Below, piece after piece: positions 27,615 through 35,683 of a stretch of 64,000 nt of DNA; within the stretch, counting starts at the first letter, position 1, and every line of letters begins with the position of its first letter. Origin of the DNA: Pantoea sp050157905 (GTDB taxonomy: Bacteria > Pseudomonadota > Gammaproteobacteria > Enterobacterales > Enterobacteriaceae). The notes beneath the pieces are model-generated. The model was not told the origin of the DNA. It was given only the letters and a program-made list of their open reading frames with translations, and did not search any database. Made by a program: the position numbers and the translations under genes. Location of the stretch: the NCBI RefSeq assembly GCF_050157905.1, contig NZ_JBKIWZ010000001.1:806001-870000 (forward strand), written 5' to 3'.

Positions 27615-27673
27615 AGTGACCTCCGAAAAAAACATACTCCTTTCAATATGGGGGCAGGAGCAGAATTTTCAAG

Positions 27674-28864
27674 TCACATCACACGACAGGCGAAACCTTT
27701 CAGGTAGAGACCTTCCGGATAGCTGGCGATCACCGGGTGATCGGCGGCCTGACGGAACTGTTCGATGAACTGGACGTCACGACCAGCATCAAGCGCAGCA
27801 TCGGCGATAATTTTCTGGAACAGTTCGGTTGCCATCAGGCCAGAGCAGGAGAACGTCATCAAAATCCCGCCCGGATTCAGCAACTGAATGGCCAGCATGT
27901 TGATATCTTTATAGCCACGACAGGCACCCATCAGCTGGCTTTTATTTTCGACGAACTTAGGCGGATCCATAATGATCAGATCAAATTTCTCACCGCTGTC
28001 CCGATAACGGCGCAGCAGCTTGAAGACATCATCACGCTCAAAGCGCGCGCGGGAGAGATCCAGCTCGTTCAGCTCAACGTTCTGGCGTGCCACGTCCAGC
28101 GCCTCCTGTGAGGTGTCGACGCTGATAACCTCTTTGCAGCCGCCCATCAGGGCAGAAACAGCGAATCCACCGGTATAAGAGAAGCAGTTCAGCACGCGGG
28201 CATCCTGCGCATAGCGACGCGTGGCCAGACGGCTGTCACGCTGATCCAGGTAATAACCGGTTTTATGTCCGCCCTGGATATCAACCAGCAGCTTCATACC
28301 ATGTTCGGTAATCGGTAGCAGCGGCGGCGGCAATTCACCCGTTACCGTACCCTGCGCCAGCGCCAGACCCTCTTTCTTACGCACGGCGACGTCAGAACGG
28401 TCATAGATGGCGCAGCCCGGGAAACACTGCTGCAGGGCGGTGATAATAGCCGCTCGCTGATATTCAGCGCCTGCGGAGAGCAGCTGCAGCACTAAAAAGT
28501 TGCCAAAGCGGTCGATCGTGACGCCCGGTAAACCGTCAGACTCCCCGGCGATCAGGCGATAACTGTCCAGCCCATCGCGGGCCGCCAGCCATTGACGCCA
28601 CTGCTGTGCCTGTTCAAAACGGCGGACAAAGAAGGCGATATCGATGGATTCATCAGCCTGCCAGCTCCAGACGCGGGCGCGAATCTGCGACGCGGGTGAA
28701 TACGCGGCGCGTGCCAGAAACTTACCGTTGCTGTCACAGACGTCGATGGTTTCACCCAGTTGCGCTTTGCCTTCCAGACGCGCAACGGCGCCGGAAAAGA
28801 CCCATGGATGGCGACGGAGCAGGGACTTTTCACGTCCCTTTGCGAGAATCAATCTGACTGTCAT
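27674..28864 (-). CDS. rlmI: 23S rRNA m5C1962 methyltransferase RlmI
   Basis: A 396-residue enzyme with an N-terminal PUA domain (LAKGREKSLLRRHPWVFSGAV) and a class I SAM methyltransferase domain: GHKTGYYLDQRDSR, VLNCFSYTGGFAVSALMGG, and the catalytic MDPPKFVENKSQ and MTFSCSGLM. The length matches E. coli RlmI (YccW). Divergent from the acylphosphatase gene. Confidence 0.96.
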   Translation of the reverse strand: MTVRLILAKGREKSLLRRHPWVFSGAVARLEGKAQLGETIDVCDSNGKFLARAAYSPASQIRARVWSWQADESIDIAFFVRRFEQAQQWRQWLAARDGLDSYRLIAGESDGLPGVTIDRFGNFLVLQLLSAGAEYQRAAIITALQQCFPGCAIYDRSDVAVRKKEGLALAQGTVTGELPPPLLPITEHGMKLLVDIQGGHKTGYYLDQRDSRLATRRYAQDARVLNCFSYTGGFAVSALMGGCKEVISVDTSQEALDVARQNVELNELDLSRARFERDDVFKLLRRYRDSGEKFDLIIMDPPKFVENKSQLMGACRGYKDINMLAIQLLNPGGILMTFSCSGLMATELFQKIIADAALDAGRDVQFIEQFRQAADHPVIASYPEGLYLKGFACRVM

Positions 28865-28949
28865 AGTTTGCTATGCTTACCTGAAAAAATGAGGCGCCAT
28901 TGTCCGGTGGATAACGGGAAATTGCAACGAACAGCAGCAGGAGAGAGTT

Positions 28950-29228
28950 ATGTCAGCAACCGGTTTTAAGGCCTGGGTGCATGGCCGCGTGCAGGGTGTT
29001 GGATTCCGTTACAGCACCCAGGCGGAAGCGAGAACGCTCGGAGTGCTGGGTTATGCGCGGAATCTGGACGACGGCAGCGTGGAGGTCGTGGCCTGGGGTG
29101 AGGCGGAGCAGGTTGATGCGCTGCTCGCCTGGCTTAAAGCGGGCGGGCCCCACACTGCACGGGTCGAGCAGGTGCTGGTGGAGCCGCATCAGCCTGCGGA
29201 GCCGCCACGCGATTTCCGCATCAGTTAA
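28950..29228 (+). CDS. yccX: Acylphosphatase
   Basis: A 92-residue enzyme hydrolysing acyl phosphates. The catalytic Arg20 lies in VHGRVQGVGFRY and Asn38 in GYARNLDDGSVEV. AGGAGAG precedes the ATG. The stop codon directly abuts the stop of the convergent tusE. Confidence 0.96.
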   Translation: MSATGFKAWVHGRVQGVGFRYSTQAEARTLGVLGYARNLDDGSVEVVAWGEAEQVDALLAWLKAGGPHTARVEQVLVEPHQPAEPPRDFRIS

Positions 29229-29555
29229 CTACAGGCATTTAGCCGGTTTAGGCAGGCCGGCAATTTTGGTGGCCTGCTTAGCCGGTCCTTCTGGAAACAG
29301 CCGGAACAGATAGCGGCTGTTGCCTTTCTCTTCGCCATATTTCTGTGCCATCGCTTTCACCAGCATCCGCACGGCCGGAGAGGTGTTGTATTCAAGATAA
29401 AACCCGCGCACAAAATGAACCACTTCCCAGTGCGCTTCCGTCATGGTGAGACCTTCCTGCCCGGCAATGTGTGCCGCCAGCGCCTCACTCCAGTCGTCGG
29501 GATGCTTCAGATAGCCTTCGGCATCGACGGCGATTTCGTTACCGTTAAAATTCAC
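29229..29555 (-). CDS. tusE: Sulfurtransferase TusE (DsrC family)
   Basis: A 108-residue sulfur-relay protein that passes persulfide sulfur from TusBCD to MnmA for tRNA 2-thiouridine synthesis. The near-terminal catalytic Cys (C107 in PKPAKCL) is present. So are DAEGYLKHPDDWSEALA and EAHWEVVHFVRGFYLEYNTSP. Confidence 0.96.
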   Translation of the reverse strand: MNFNGNEIAVDAEGYLKHPDDWSEALAAHIAGQEGLTMTEAHWEVVHFVRGFYLEYNTSPAVRMLVKAMAQKYGEEKGNSRYLFRLFPEGPAKQATKIAGLPKPAKCL

Positions 29556-29614
29556 GTGACATCCTCTTTATTGATGACGGCGCAGTTTATCAAACCTGGC
29601 GGTCAGAAAAAGCA

Positions 29615-29640
29615 AAAACCCCGCCGGAGCGGGGTTTTAT
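29615..29640 (-). terminator. Rho-independent hairpin between tusE and yccA
   Basis: AAAACCCCGC and GCGGGGTTTT surround CGGA. Read on the minus strand it is followed by TTTTTGC, so it can terminate yccA transcription before tusE. Confidence 0.85.
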
Positions 29641-29658
29641 CGTATTGCACAGAACACC

Positions 29659-30312
29659 TTAGTTACTGCGGGCGAATCCCAGCAGGCTGAGCAGGCTGAC
29701 AAAGATATTGTAGAGCGAAACATAGAGGCTGACCGTTGCACGGATATAGTTGGTTTCACCACCATGAATGATATTGCTGGTTTCCCACAGAATCGCACCG
29801 GCTGAAAAGAGAATAAACAGCGCGCTGATCGCCAGATGTAACGCAGGCAGCTGCAGGAAGATATTTGCGACTACCGCGACCAGCAGCACTACAAAACCCG
29901 CCATCATCATGCCGCCCAGGAAGGACATATCACGACGGGTCGTCAGCACATAGGCTGAACAGCAGAAGAAGACCAGAGCGGTTCCGCCCAGCGCCAGCGC
30001 GATAACATCACCCATGCCCGCGGTTAAGAATGAGCTGAGAATCGGCCCCAGGCAGTATCCCAGAAAGCCGGTGAATGCAAAGGCCGCCAGAATCCCCATC
30101 GGGCTGTTAGCCAGACGATAAGTTAAAAACATCAGTCCATAAAAGCCGACCAGCATCAGGATCAGACCCGGCGCAGGCAGGGCAAGAAGGGTGCTGGCAG
30201 TTGCCGTCACCGCCGAAAAGGCCAGCGTCAGGCCAAGCAGAAAATAGGTGTTGCGCAAAACCCGATGCGTTGACAGCAGTGAGGACTGTGATGAGGTGAC
30301 AATTCTTTCCAT
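29659..30312 (-). CDS. yccA: YccA, Bax inhibitor-1 family FtsH modulator
   Basis: A 217-residue inner-membrane protein with about seven transmembrane helices, homologous to E. coli YccA (219 residues), a substrate and modulator of the FtsH-HflKC protease. An N-terminal cytosolic tail (MERIVTSSQSSLLSTHRVLRN) precedes the first helix. A C-terminal NIIHGGETNYIRATVSLYVSLYNIFVSLL segment carries the BI-1 family acidic and positive residues. AAGGAGCGC lies before the ATG. Confidence 0.94.
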   Translation of the reverse strand: MERIVTSSQSSLLSTHRVLRNTYFLLGLTLAFSAVTATASTLLALPAPGLILMLVGFYGLMFLTYRLANSPMGILAAFAFTGFLGYCLGPILSSFLTAGMGDVIALALGGTALVFFCCSAYVLTTRRDMSFLGGMMMAGFVVLLVAVVANIFLQLPALHLAISALFILFSAGAILWETSNIIHGGETNYIRATVSLYVSLYNIFVSLLSLLGFARSN

Positions 30313-30491
30313 GTTGCGCTCCTTTAAGCAGAACAGCAGATATGCGCTGAGAATACGCAGGCCCTAAAAGCGGGAAAAGGCGTTTTACCCTTCTTTACGC
30401 GTTAAACTGCTAATTGTTTGAGCAGAGTGGCGATTTTCGCAGCGAAAAATCACCATCTGACTGTTTTTCAGGCGAACAGACAGGATCATGC

Positions 30492-30520
30492 TTTACATCG
30501 CGGATCGAGGTGTTTATAGT
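30492..30520 (+). promoter_or_regulatory. Promoter of the tandem tRNA-Ser genes
   Basis: TTTACA (30492-30497), a 17-base spacer and TATAGT (30515-30520), followed by a GC-rich discriminator (GCGCG), 12 bases before the mature tRNA. This is the expected form of a stringently controlled stable-RNA promoter. Confidence 0.75.
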
Positions 30521-30532
30521 GCGCGTCATTGC

Positions 30533-30620
30533 GGAGGGGTGGCCGAGTGGCTTAAGGCAGCGGTCTTGAAAACCGCCGATGGGAAACCATCCGAGAGTTC
30601 GAATCTCTCCTCCTCCGCCA
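30533..30620 (+). tRNA. serT: tRNA-Ser (anticodon UGA), copy 1
   Basis: 88 bases with a long variable arm typical of serine tRNAs. The acceptor stem GGAGGGG pairs with CTCCTCC, the anticodon loop is CTTGAAA (anticodon TGA), the T arm is GAGAG-TTCGAAT-CTCTC, and CCA is encoded. It lies downstream of yccA, the E. coli serT position. Confidence 0.97.
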
Positions 30621-30699
30621 CTTTATCTTCCCTGTGTTATCAGTGGACCGTAAAGTGGCAGAATCTGACGATTTTGCCAATGCAGTAAAGTTTTAAAAC

Positions 30700-30787
30700 G
30701 GAGGGGTGGCCGAGTGGCTTAAGGCAGCGGTCTTGAAAACCGCCGATGGGAAACCATCCGAGAGTTCGAATCTCTCCTCCTCCGCCA
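30700..30787 (+). tRNA. serT: tRNA-Ser (anticodon UGA), copy 2
   Basis: Identical over all 88 bases to the copy at 30533-30620, separated by a 79-base spacer with no obvious promoter, so both are probably cut from one transcript. E. coli has a single serT here, which indicates a local tandem duplication. Confidence 0.97.
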
Positions 30788-31055
30788 GATTTTACAGGCC
30801 AGCACGCAGTGCTGGCCTGTTTCGTTTCTGTCCTTCCCGGATTTATTCTGCGTTAAAAACCGGGCTGGTTTCCCGGATGCGCCACCGCGCACGCCTTTCT
30901 CCGTTCCATCTCTGCTATAGTCCACTCACTGTTTTTGCAAACATCTGGCGCTTTTCTGAGGCGAGCTGAGTTACACTGTTGACTACATCGCTCTGAAGCG
31001 AGCTAATCGGTTGATAGCCAGAGTGTTTCTTTACTGAATGAATGGAATAGGCACA

Positions 31056-32764
31056 ATGATCAATAAACTGAGTCTTTGCGCATTGTCAGTACTCGCTGCA
31101 TTGCCGGTCGGTACGGTAGCCCTGGCGGCTGACAGTGATATTCAGCTCCAGCAGGTGCTGATGTTAAGTCGCCACAATCTGCGCGCGCCGCTGGCTGATA
31201 ATGGCAGCGTTCTGGAACAGTCGACGAAAAAAGCTGGCCGCAGTGGGACGTTCCTGGCGGACAACTGACCACGAAAGGTGGCGTGCTGGAAGTCTACATG
31301 GGTAACTACACCCGTCAGTGGCTGGCACAGCAGGGTCTGGTGAAAAACGGCAGCTGCCCGGACAGCAATAACGTTTTTGTGTATGCCAACAGCCTGCAGC
31401 GTACCGTGGCGACCGCCCAGTTCTTTGTTAATGGTGCTTTCCCTGGCTGTGACGTCGCCGTCACCCATCAGGATGAAATGGGCACTATGGATCCTATCTT
31501 TAATCCGGTCATCACCGACGGCAGTGAAGCATTCAACAAAAAAGCGCTGGCTGCGATGACTGCCGCGAATGAGAAACTGTCGCTGAAGCCTGCCTTCCAG
31601 CGCCTGGAAAAGATTGTTGATTACAAAGCCTCACCGGCCTGCAATAACAAAAAGCAGTGCGACCTGAGCAGCGGTCAGAACACCTTCAGTGCAGAAAATG
31701 GCAAAGAGCCGAACGTCAGTGGCCCGCTAAAAGTGGGTAACTCACTGATGGATGCGTTCACACTGCAATATTACGAAGGCTTCCCGCTGGAACAGGTGGC
31801 GTGGGGTCAGATCAAGACGCCTGAACAGTGGAAAGAGCTGTCGGCCATCAAGAATGGCTATCAGGATGCACTGTTCACCAGCCCGGATGTATCCCGTGAA
31901 GTTGCCGCGCCGCTGGTGGATTATATCCGCAGTCAGTTAGTGGATCAGGACAAAGCCAACGCGCCGAAAGTGACACTGATGGTCGGGCATGATTCCAATA
32001 TCGCCTCGCTGCTGAGTGCGTTACAGGTCAAACCTTATGATCTGCCGGATACCTACGAAAAAACGCCAATTGGCGGTCAGGTGGTGTTTGAGCGCTGGCA
32101 TGATGCGAAAAACGACAAAGATCTGCTTAAGGTGGAGTATGTCTATCAGAGCGCCGACCAGTTGCGTAATGCTGATGTGCTGAGCCTGAAGAATCCGCCA
32201 AAGCGCGTCACGCTGCAGCTGGCGGGTTGTGAAACCGATGCAAACGGCTATTGCAGCTGGGATAAGTTCTCGCAGGTGCTGAACAGTGCGTTGCAGGGAA
32301 CCCCAATGCAGCCTGCGGCTGCGCCACAACCGGCAGCAGCTGCGCAGTCTGATGACAGCGCAGAGGCGGCAGCGACCCAGGATGCGGCGGCGGATAAGGC
32401 GCAGACTGACGCCGAAGCGGCCAAAGCGAAGGCTGATGCCGATAAAGCCGCGGCGGAGAAAACCAAAGCCGACAAAGCGGCAGCGGAAAAAGCGGCGGCG
32501 GAGAAAGCGGCGGCGGAGAAAGCCAGAGCGGACAAAGCAGCGGCTGAAAAAGCGAAAGCGGCAGCTGAGAAGGAAAAGGCTGACAAGGCGAATGCCGCCG
32601 ATAACGCGTCTGCTGAAAAAGCAAAAACAGACAAGTCCCCGGCGGAAGCCGCGGGCAGCGATAAAGCGGACAGCACTAACACCGCGAACGCGCCTGCCAC
32701 CGCGAACGCGCCTGCCACCGCGAACAAGGACGACACTAAACCGGCGGCCGGGGCGACACAGTAA
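31056..32764 (+). pseudogene. agp: Glucose-1-phosphatase (Agp-like histidine acid phosphatase), frameshifted, with long Ala/Lys-rich C-terminal extension
   Basis: The first frame (31056-31268) encodes a signal peptide (MINKLSLCALSVLAALPVG...ALA) and the catalytic RHNLRAPLADNGSVLEQST, then runs into a stop. The continuation (frame of 31283-32764) matches Agp from GGVLEVYMGNY through NSLQRTVATAQFF to the proton-donor motif GHDSNIASLL. Adding one A to the A6 run at 31227-31232 restores the uninterrupted family sequence (KKSWPQWDVPGGQL), giving about 569 residues against about 413 in E. coli. The extra roughly 155 residues are Ala/Lys/Glu repeats resembling TolA domain II. If the frameshift is real the periplasmic enzyme is dead; a sequencing indel is equally possible. 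Gene order (agp, then yccJ-wrbA) matches E. coli. Confidence 0.85.
32681..32725 (+). repeat. 18-bp tandem repeat (2.5 copies) in the agp 3' extension
   Basis: The unit ACCGCGAACGCGCCTGCC occurs at 32681-32698 and 32699-32716, and its first half again at 32717-32725, encoding the peptide repeat TANAPA. Just upstream (about 32455-32580) are irregular repeats of GCGGCGGAGAAA coding for AAEKAAAEK. Confidence 0.9.
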
Positions 32765-32791
32765 TCCCCTGTGCCTGCTGATGCTGATAAC

Positions 32792-32820
32792 AAAAAACCC
32801 CGTCAGGACGGGGTTTTTTT
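32792..32820. terminator. Bidirectional terminator between agp and the aldehyde dehydrogenase
   Basis: AAAAAACCCCGTC and GACGGGGTTTTTTT around an AG loop, with A- and T-tracts on both sides, serving two convergent genes. Confidence 0.93.
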
Positions 32821-32835
32821 ATGGCGCCGGAACGG

Positions 32836-34209
32836 TTATCCCGCCACGACCACCAATTTCTGGTTGGCAAACTCTTTGATGCCCAGGTCGGACAGCTCAC
32901 GACCATAGCCTGAACGTTTCACCCCACCGAAGGGCAGCTCCGCAGAGGTATCGCTCTGCGAGTTGATAAAGACCATGCCGGTTTCGATGGCGGAGGCCAG
33001 CTGGCGTCCGCGTGCAATGTCGCGGGTCCAGACTGAACCACCCAGACCGTAGTGGGAGTCATTTGCCAGCGCGACAGCAGCCTGATCGTCACCCACCACA
33101 TACACCTGGGCAACCGGGCCAAAGAACTCCTGATAGTAGGCCGGGTTATCCGGGGTAATGCCGGTGAGGATCGTCGGCTGATAGAAGCAGCCTTCTCCTT
33201 CAACGGCTTTGCCGCCGATCAGCAGTTTTGCGCCGCTGGCGACCGCGTCATCGACCTGTTTTACCAGACGGTCACGCGCATCAGCAGAGGAGAGTGGCCC
33301 CAGCGTGGTTTTTTCATCCAGTGGATCGCCCAGCGTGGCAGCGCTTAGCGCATCGCTGAACTGGCTGATAAACTGGTCGGCAATTTTCTCATGCAGGATA
33401 AAGCGCTTGGCGGCAGTACAGACCTGACCGCAGTTGCTGAGGCGCGCCTGCACCCCCTGACGCACCGCTTCATCCAGATCCGCATCATCCAGCACCACAA
33501 ACACATCGTTGCCGCCCAGTTCCAGCGTCGATTTCTTAAGGTGCTTGCCTGCCTGCTCCGCGACGGCGCTACCGGCACGTTCGGAACCGGTCAGAGCCAC
33601 ACCCTGCACACGATCGTCGGCGATCAGATCGGCAACCTGCTCATTAGAGATGAAAAGATTTGTCCAGGCGCCTTCCGGCGCACCGGCTTCGCGAACCAGT
33701 TTCTCAAAAACATCGGCGCAGTGCGGCACGATGTTGGCATGTTTGGCCAGCACCGGGTTACCCAGTGCCAGGTTTGGTGCCAGCACGCGCATCAGCTGAT
33801 AGTAAGGGAAGTTCCATGGCTCGACGGCCACCAGCACACCAATGGGATGATATTCGACCCAGGCTTCGCCCAGTGCGCTGGGATAGGTTTCCGGCTGCAG
33901 AATGCGTTCGGCGTTTTCGGCGTAGTAGCGGGCAATCTGCGAACAGATCTTCACTTCACCCCGGCTCTGACCAATCAGCTTGCCCATCTCTTTACTGGCA
34001 ATCGTCGCCAGTTCTTCCGCGCGGCTATCAATCAGGTCAGCCAGTTTTTTCAGAACCTGCAGACGCGGCTGAATATCGCCTTTACTCCAGGAGGAGTGAA
34101 ACAGGCGGTCGGCTACCTCCAGCGCATGGCTGACGGCACCAGCGTCTTGTGAAGGCCAGCTTTTCAGCAACTGGTTATTTGCGGGATTAATGCTCTGATA
34201 GGAAGACAT
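32836..34209 (-). CDS. NAD(P)-dependent aldehyde dehydrogenase, succinate-semialdehyde dehydrogenase (Sad/YneI) type
   Basis: A 457-residue aldehyde dehydrogenase. Motifs are PWNFPYYQLMRVLAPNLALGN, the cofactor-binding GVALTGSERAG, the catalytic Glu in LELGGNDVFVVLDDADLD, the catalytic Cys in SNCGQVCTAAKRFI, and EFFGPVAQVY. Length and sequence are closest to E. coli Sad, which oxidises succinate semialdehyde to succinate. It lies between agp and yccJ-wrbA on the same strand as the latter, upstream of a rut operon lacking the malonic-semialdehyde reductase RutE. A role in semialdehyde disposal is therefore an attractive but untested inference. AGGAGTATGCG precedes the ATG. Confidence 0.88.
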   Translation of the reverse strand: MSSYQSINPANNQLLKSWPSQDAGAVSHALEVADRLFHSSWSKGDIQPRLQVLKKLADLIDSRAEELATIASKEMGKLIGQSRGEVKICSQIARYYAENAERILQPETYPSALGEAWVEYHPIGVLVAVEPWNFPYYQLMRVLAPNLALGNPVLAKHANIVPHCADVFEKLVREAGAPEGAWTNLFISNEQVADLIADDRVQGVALTGSERAGSAVAEQAGKHLKKSTLELGGNDVFVVLDDADLDEAVRQGVQARLSNCGQVCTAAKRFILHEKIADQFISQFSDALSAATLGDPLDEKTTLGPLSSADARDRLVKQVDDAVASGAKLLIGGKAVEGEGCFYQPTILTGITPDNPAYYQEFFGPVAQVYVVGDDQAAVALANDSHYGLGGSVWTRDIARGRQLASAIETGMVFINSQSDTSAELPFGGVKRSGYGRELSDLGIKEFANQKLVVVAG

Positions 34210-34263
34210 CGCATACTCCTTGGTGCGCTAAAAAGGGAAGGGCGGGAAAGTCCCGCCCTGGAA

Positions 34264-34494
34264 TCAGACGTTTTTACGCTCGACGGGCTTATCATCCCAG
34301 GTCAGCAGATCTTTATCGGTTTTCTTAAAGGCGCGAATCAGAACGTCATCGCTGCCCTGCTGACGCCAGATTTCTTCCGCCAGCCGTTCGTCGTAATCAG
34401 CCACTTCGAAAATGGCTTCAGCAATTTCCGGGGAGGTATGACGCAGACTGGCCCATTCGCCGACGTGATGTGCTTTTGATTGTTCGCTAGACAT
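34264..34494 (-). CDS. yccJ: YccJ family protein
   Basis: A 76-residue soluble protein with the conserved AHHVGEWASLRHTSPEIAEA, IFEVADYDERLAEEIW and a C-terminal PVERKNV, matching E. coli YccJ. Function unknown. It lies 20 bases after wrbA; in E. coli wrbA-yccJ is a stationary-phase RpoS-dependent operon. Confidence 0.94.
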   Translation of the reverse strand: MSSEQSKAHHVGEWASLRHTSPEIAEAIFEVADYDERLAEEIWRQQGSDDVLIRAFKKTDKDLLTWDDKPVERKNV

Positions 34495-34514
34495 ACTTTT
34501 CTCCTTTAATGAAA

Positions 34515-35114
34515 TCAGCCCTTAAGTTTGACAGTCAGTCCGGCAACGTGCTCACCCTGGAAACGGGCAATGTTGAGTTCCGCTTCGGTTGGCTGACGCG
34601 AACCATCGCCGCCCGCCAGCGTCGTGGCGCCATAAGGTGTGCCACCACGCACTTCAGAGATGTCAAACAACTCTTGGGTGCCATAGCCGATAGGCACAAT
34701 CACCATGCCGTGATGCGCCAGAGTGGTCCAGACCGACGTAATAGTCTGTTCCTGGCCACCGCCGGTACCGGTTGAGGTAAAGACGCTGGCCACCTTGCCG
34801 TAAAGCGCACCTGAAGCCCAGAGACCGCCTGTGCGATCCCAGAACGTGCGCATCTGGCCGGACATATTGCCAAAGCGGGTCGGGGTACCAACGATAATTG
34901 CGTCATAGTGCGGCAGAACGTCAGGCCTCGCTTCAGCGGCCTGCTGATCGATTTTGCCGCCCACCTGTGCAAAGCGATCGGCCTCCATCGTTTCTGGTAC
35001 CCGCAGGATATCCACTTCCGCACCGGGAACCCGACGAGCGCCTTCAGCAACCGCGTTCGCCATCGTTTCTACATGTCCGTACATTGAGTAGTAAAGCACC
35101 AGAATCTTGGCCAT
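34515..35114 (-). CDS. wrbA: NAD(P)H:quinone oxidoreductase WrbA
   Basis: A 199-residue flavodoxin-like protein forming FMN-binding tetramers that reduce quinones by two electrons. It begins AKILVLYYSMYGHVETMANAVAEGA (phosphate-binding loop). Further flavin-contact segments are VGTPTRFGNMSGQMRTFWD and FTSTGTGGGQEQTI. First gene of the wrbA-yccJ unit. Confidence 0.96.
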   Translation of the reverse strand: MAKILVLYYSMYGHVETMANAVAEGARRVPGAEVDILRVPETMEADRFAQVGGKIDQQAAEARPDVLPHYDAIIVGTPTRFGNMSGQMRTFWDRTGGLWASGALYGKVASVFTSTGTGGGQEQTITSVWTTLAHHGMVIVPIGYGTQELFDISEVRGGTPYGATTLAGGDGSRQPTEAELNIARFQGEHVAGLTVKLKG

Positions 35115-35413
35115 AAAGCTCTCCAGGTGGTTTTAACGTGCAGAAAAAGTATAGAAGAGCTTTTGACATGTGGGGGTAATGCGGGCACGGAGAGAGCATA
35201 CACGGACAATAATTCAGCAACTAATCGGTTGTTTTCCGGCAGAATCTGCGCGGTTTAATCAAATTTATGGTGATTAGTTAGTTGCTAAATGTGACTGTCA
35301 GCAGAGTAAAAGGAGAAGCTGGCTATTCTTTAAGCATGGGTTGAGCTTATGATCGGCGCTTCAGCCCTCTGCGTTTTATTCTTATTTATCGCCCTACGCG
35401 ACAGGAGCAGATC
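35115..35413. other. Intergenic region wrbA / KGG-protein gene with imperfect inverted repeat
   Basis: About 300 bases carrying the divergent promoters. AGCAACTAATC (35216-35226) is mirrored by GATTAGTTAGTTGCT (35272-35286), an imperfect inverted repeat about 45 bases apart that could be an operator pair or weak hairpin. No ORF of note. Confidence 0.5.
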
Positions 35414-35587
35414 ATGGCCACACATCGTGGAGGTTCAGGCAATTTTGCCGGAAACCGTGAACGGGCCGCAGAAGCAGGACGTAAAGGCGGAAAAAACAGC
35501 GGCGGCAATTTTAAAAACGATCCGGAGCGCGCCGCGCGTGCCGGGGAGAAGGGCGGTCGCAGCAGTCCTAAAAAAGCGGACGCCTGA
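35414..35587 (+). CDS. KGG-motif general stress protein (YmdF/GsiB-like)
   Basis: A 57-residue, very hydrophilic, Gly/Lys/Arg/Ala-rich protein with an internal duplication: SGNFAGNRERAAEAGRKGG is followed by GGNFKNDPERAARAGEKGG, each ending in the KGG motif. Such proteins (Bacillus GsiB, E. coli YmdF/YciG) are stationary-phase or desiccation stress proteins of LEA-like character. The ATG at 35414 follows AGGAGCAGATC. Placement next to wrbA matches E. coli ymdF. Confidence 0.88.
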   Translation: MATHRGGSGNFAGNRERAAEAGRKGGKNSGGNFKNDPERAARAGEKGGRSSPKKADA

Positions 35588-35683
35588 CCTCACTACGCCG
35601 CCGGGTGAGACCGGCGGTGAACGTCATTGCTTTTACCCCTCGCTCTCCTCACAATACTGTCCGGATACCCTATCAGGTGAATT

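Noticed and set aside
31221..31240. Programmed -1 ribosomal frameshift in agp
   Set aside because: Slippage on AAA AAA could restore the frame, but the run is preceded by G rather than forming an A-AAA-AAG heptamer, I see no clear stimulatory stem, and intact Agp homologues do not need it. A lost base is simpler.
32286..32879. Arg/Lys-rich plus-strand frame inside the agp tail
   Set aside because: Alternative-frame reading of the Ala/Lys/Glu repeats; no start signal.
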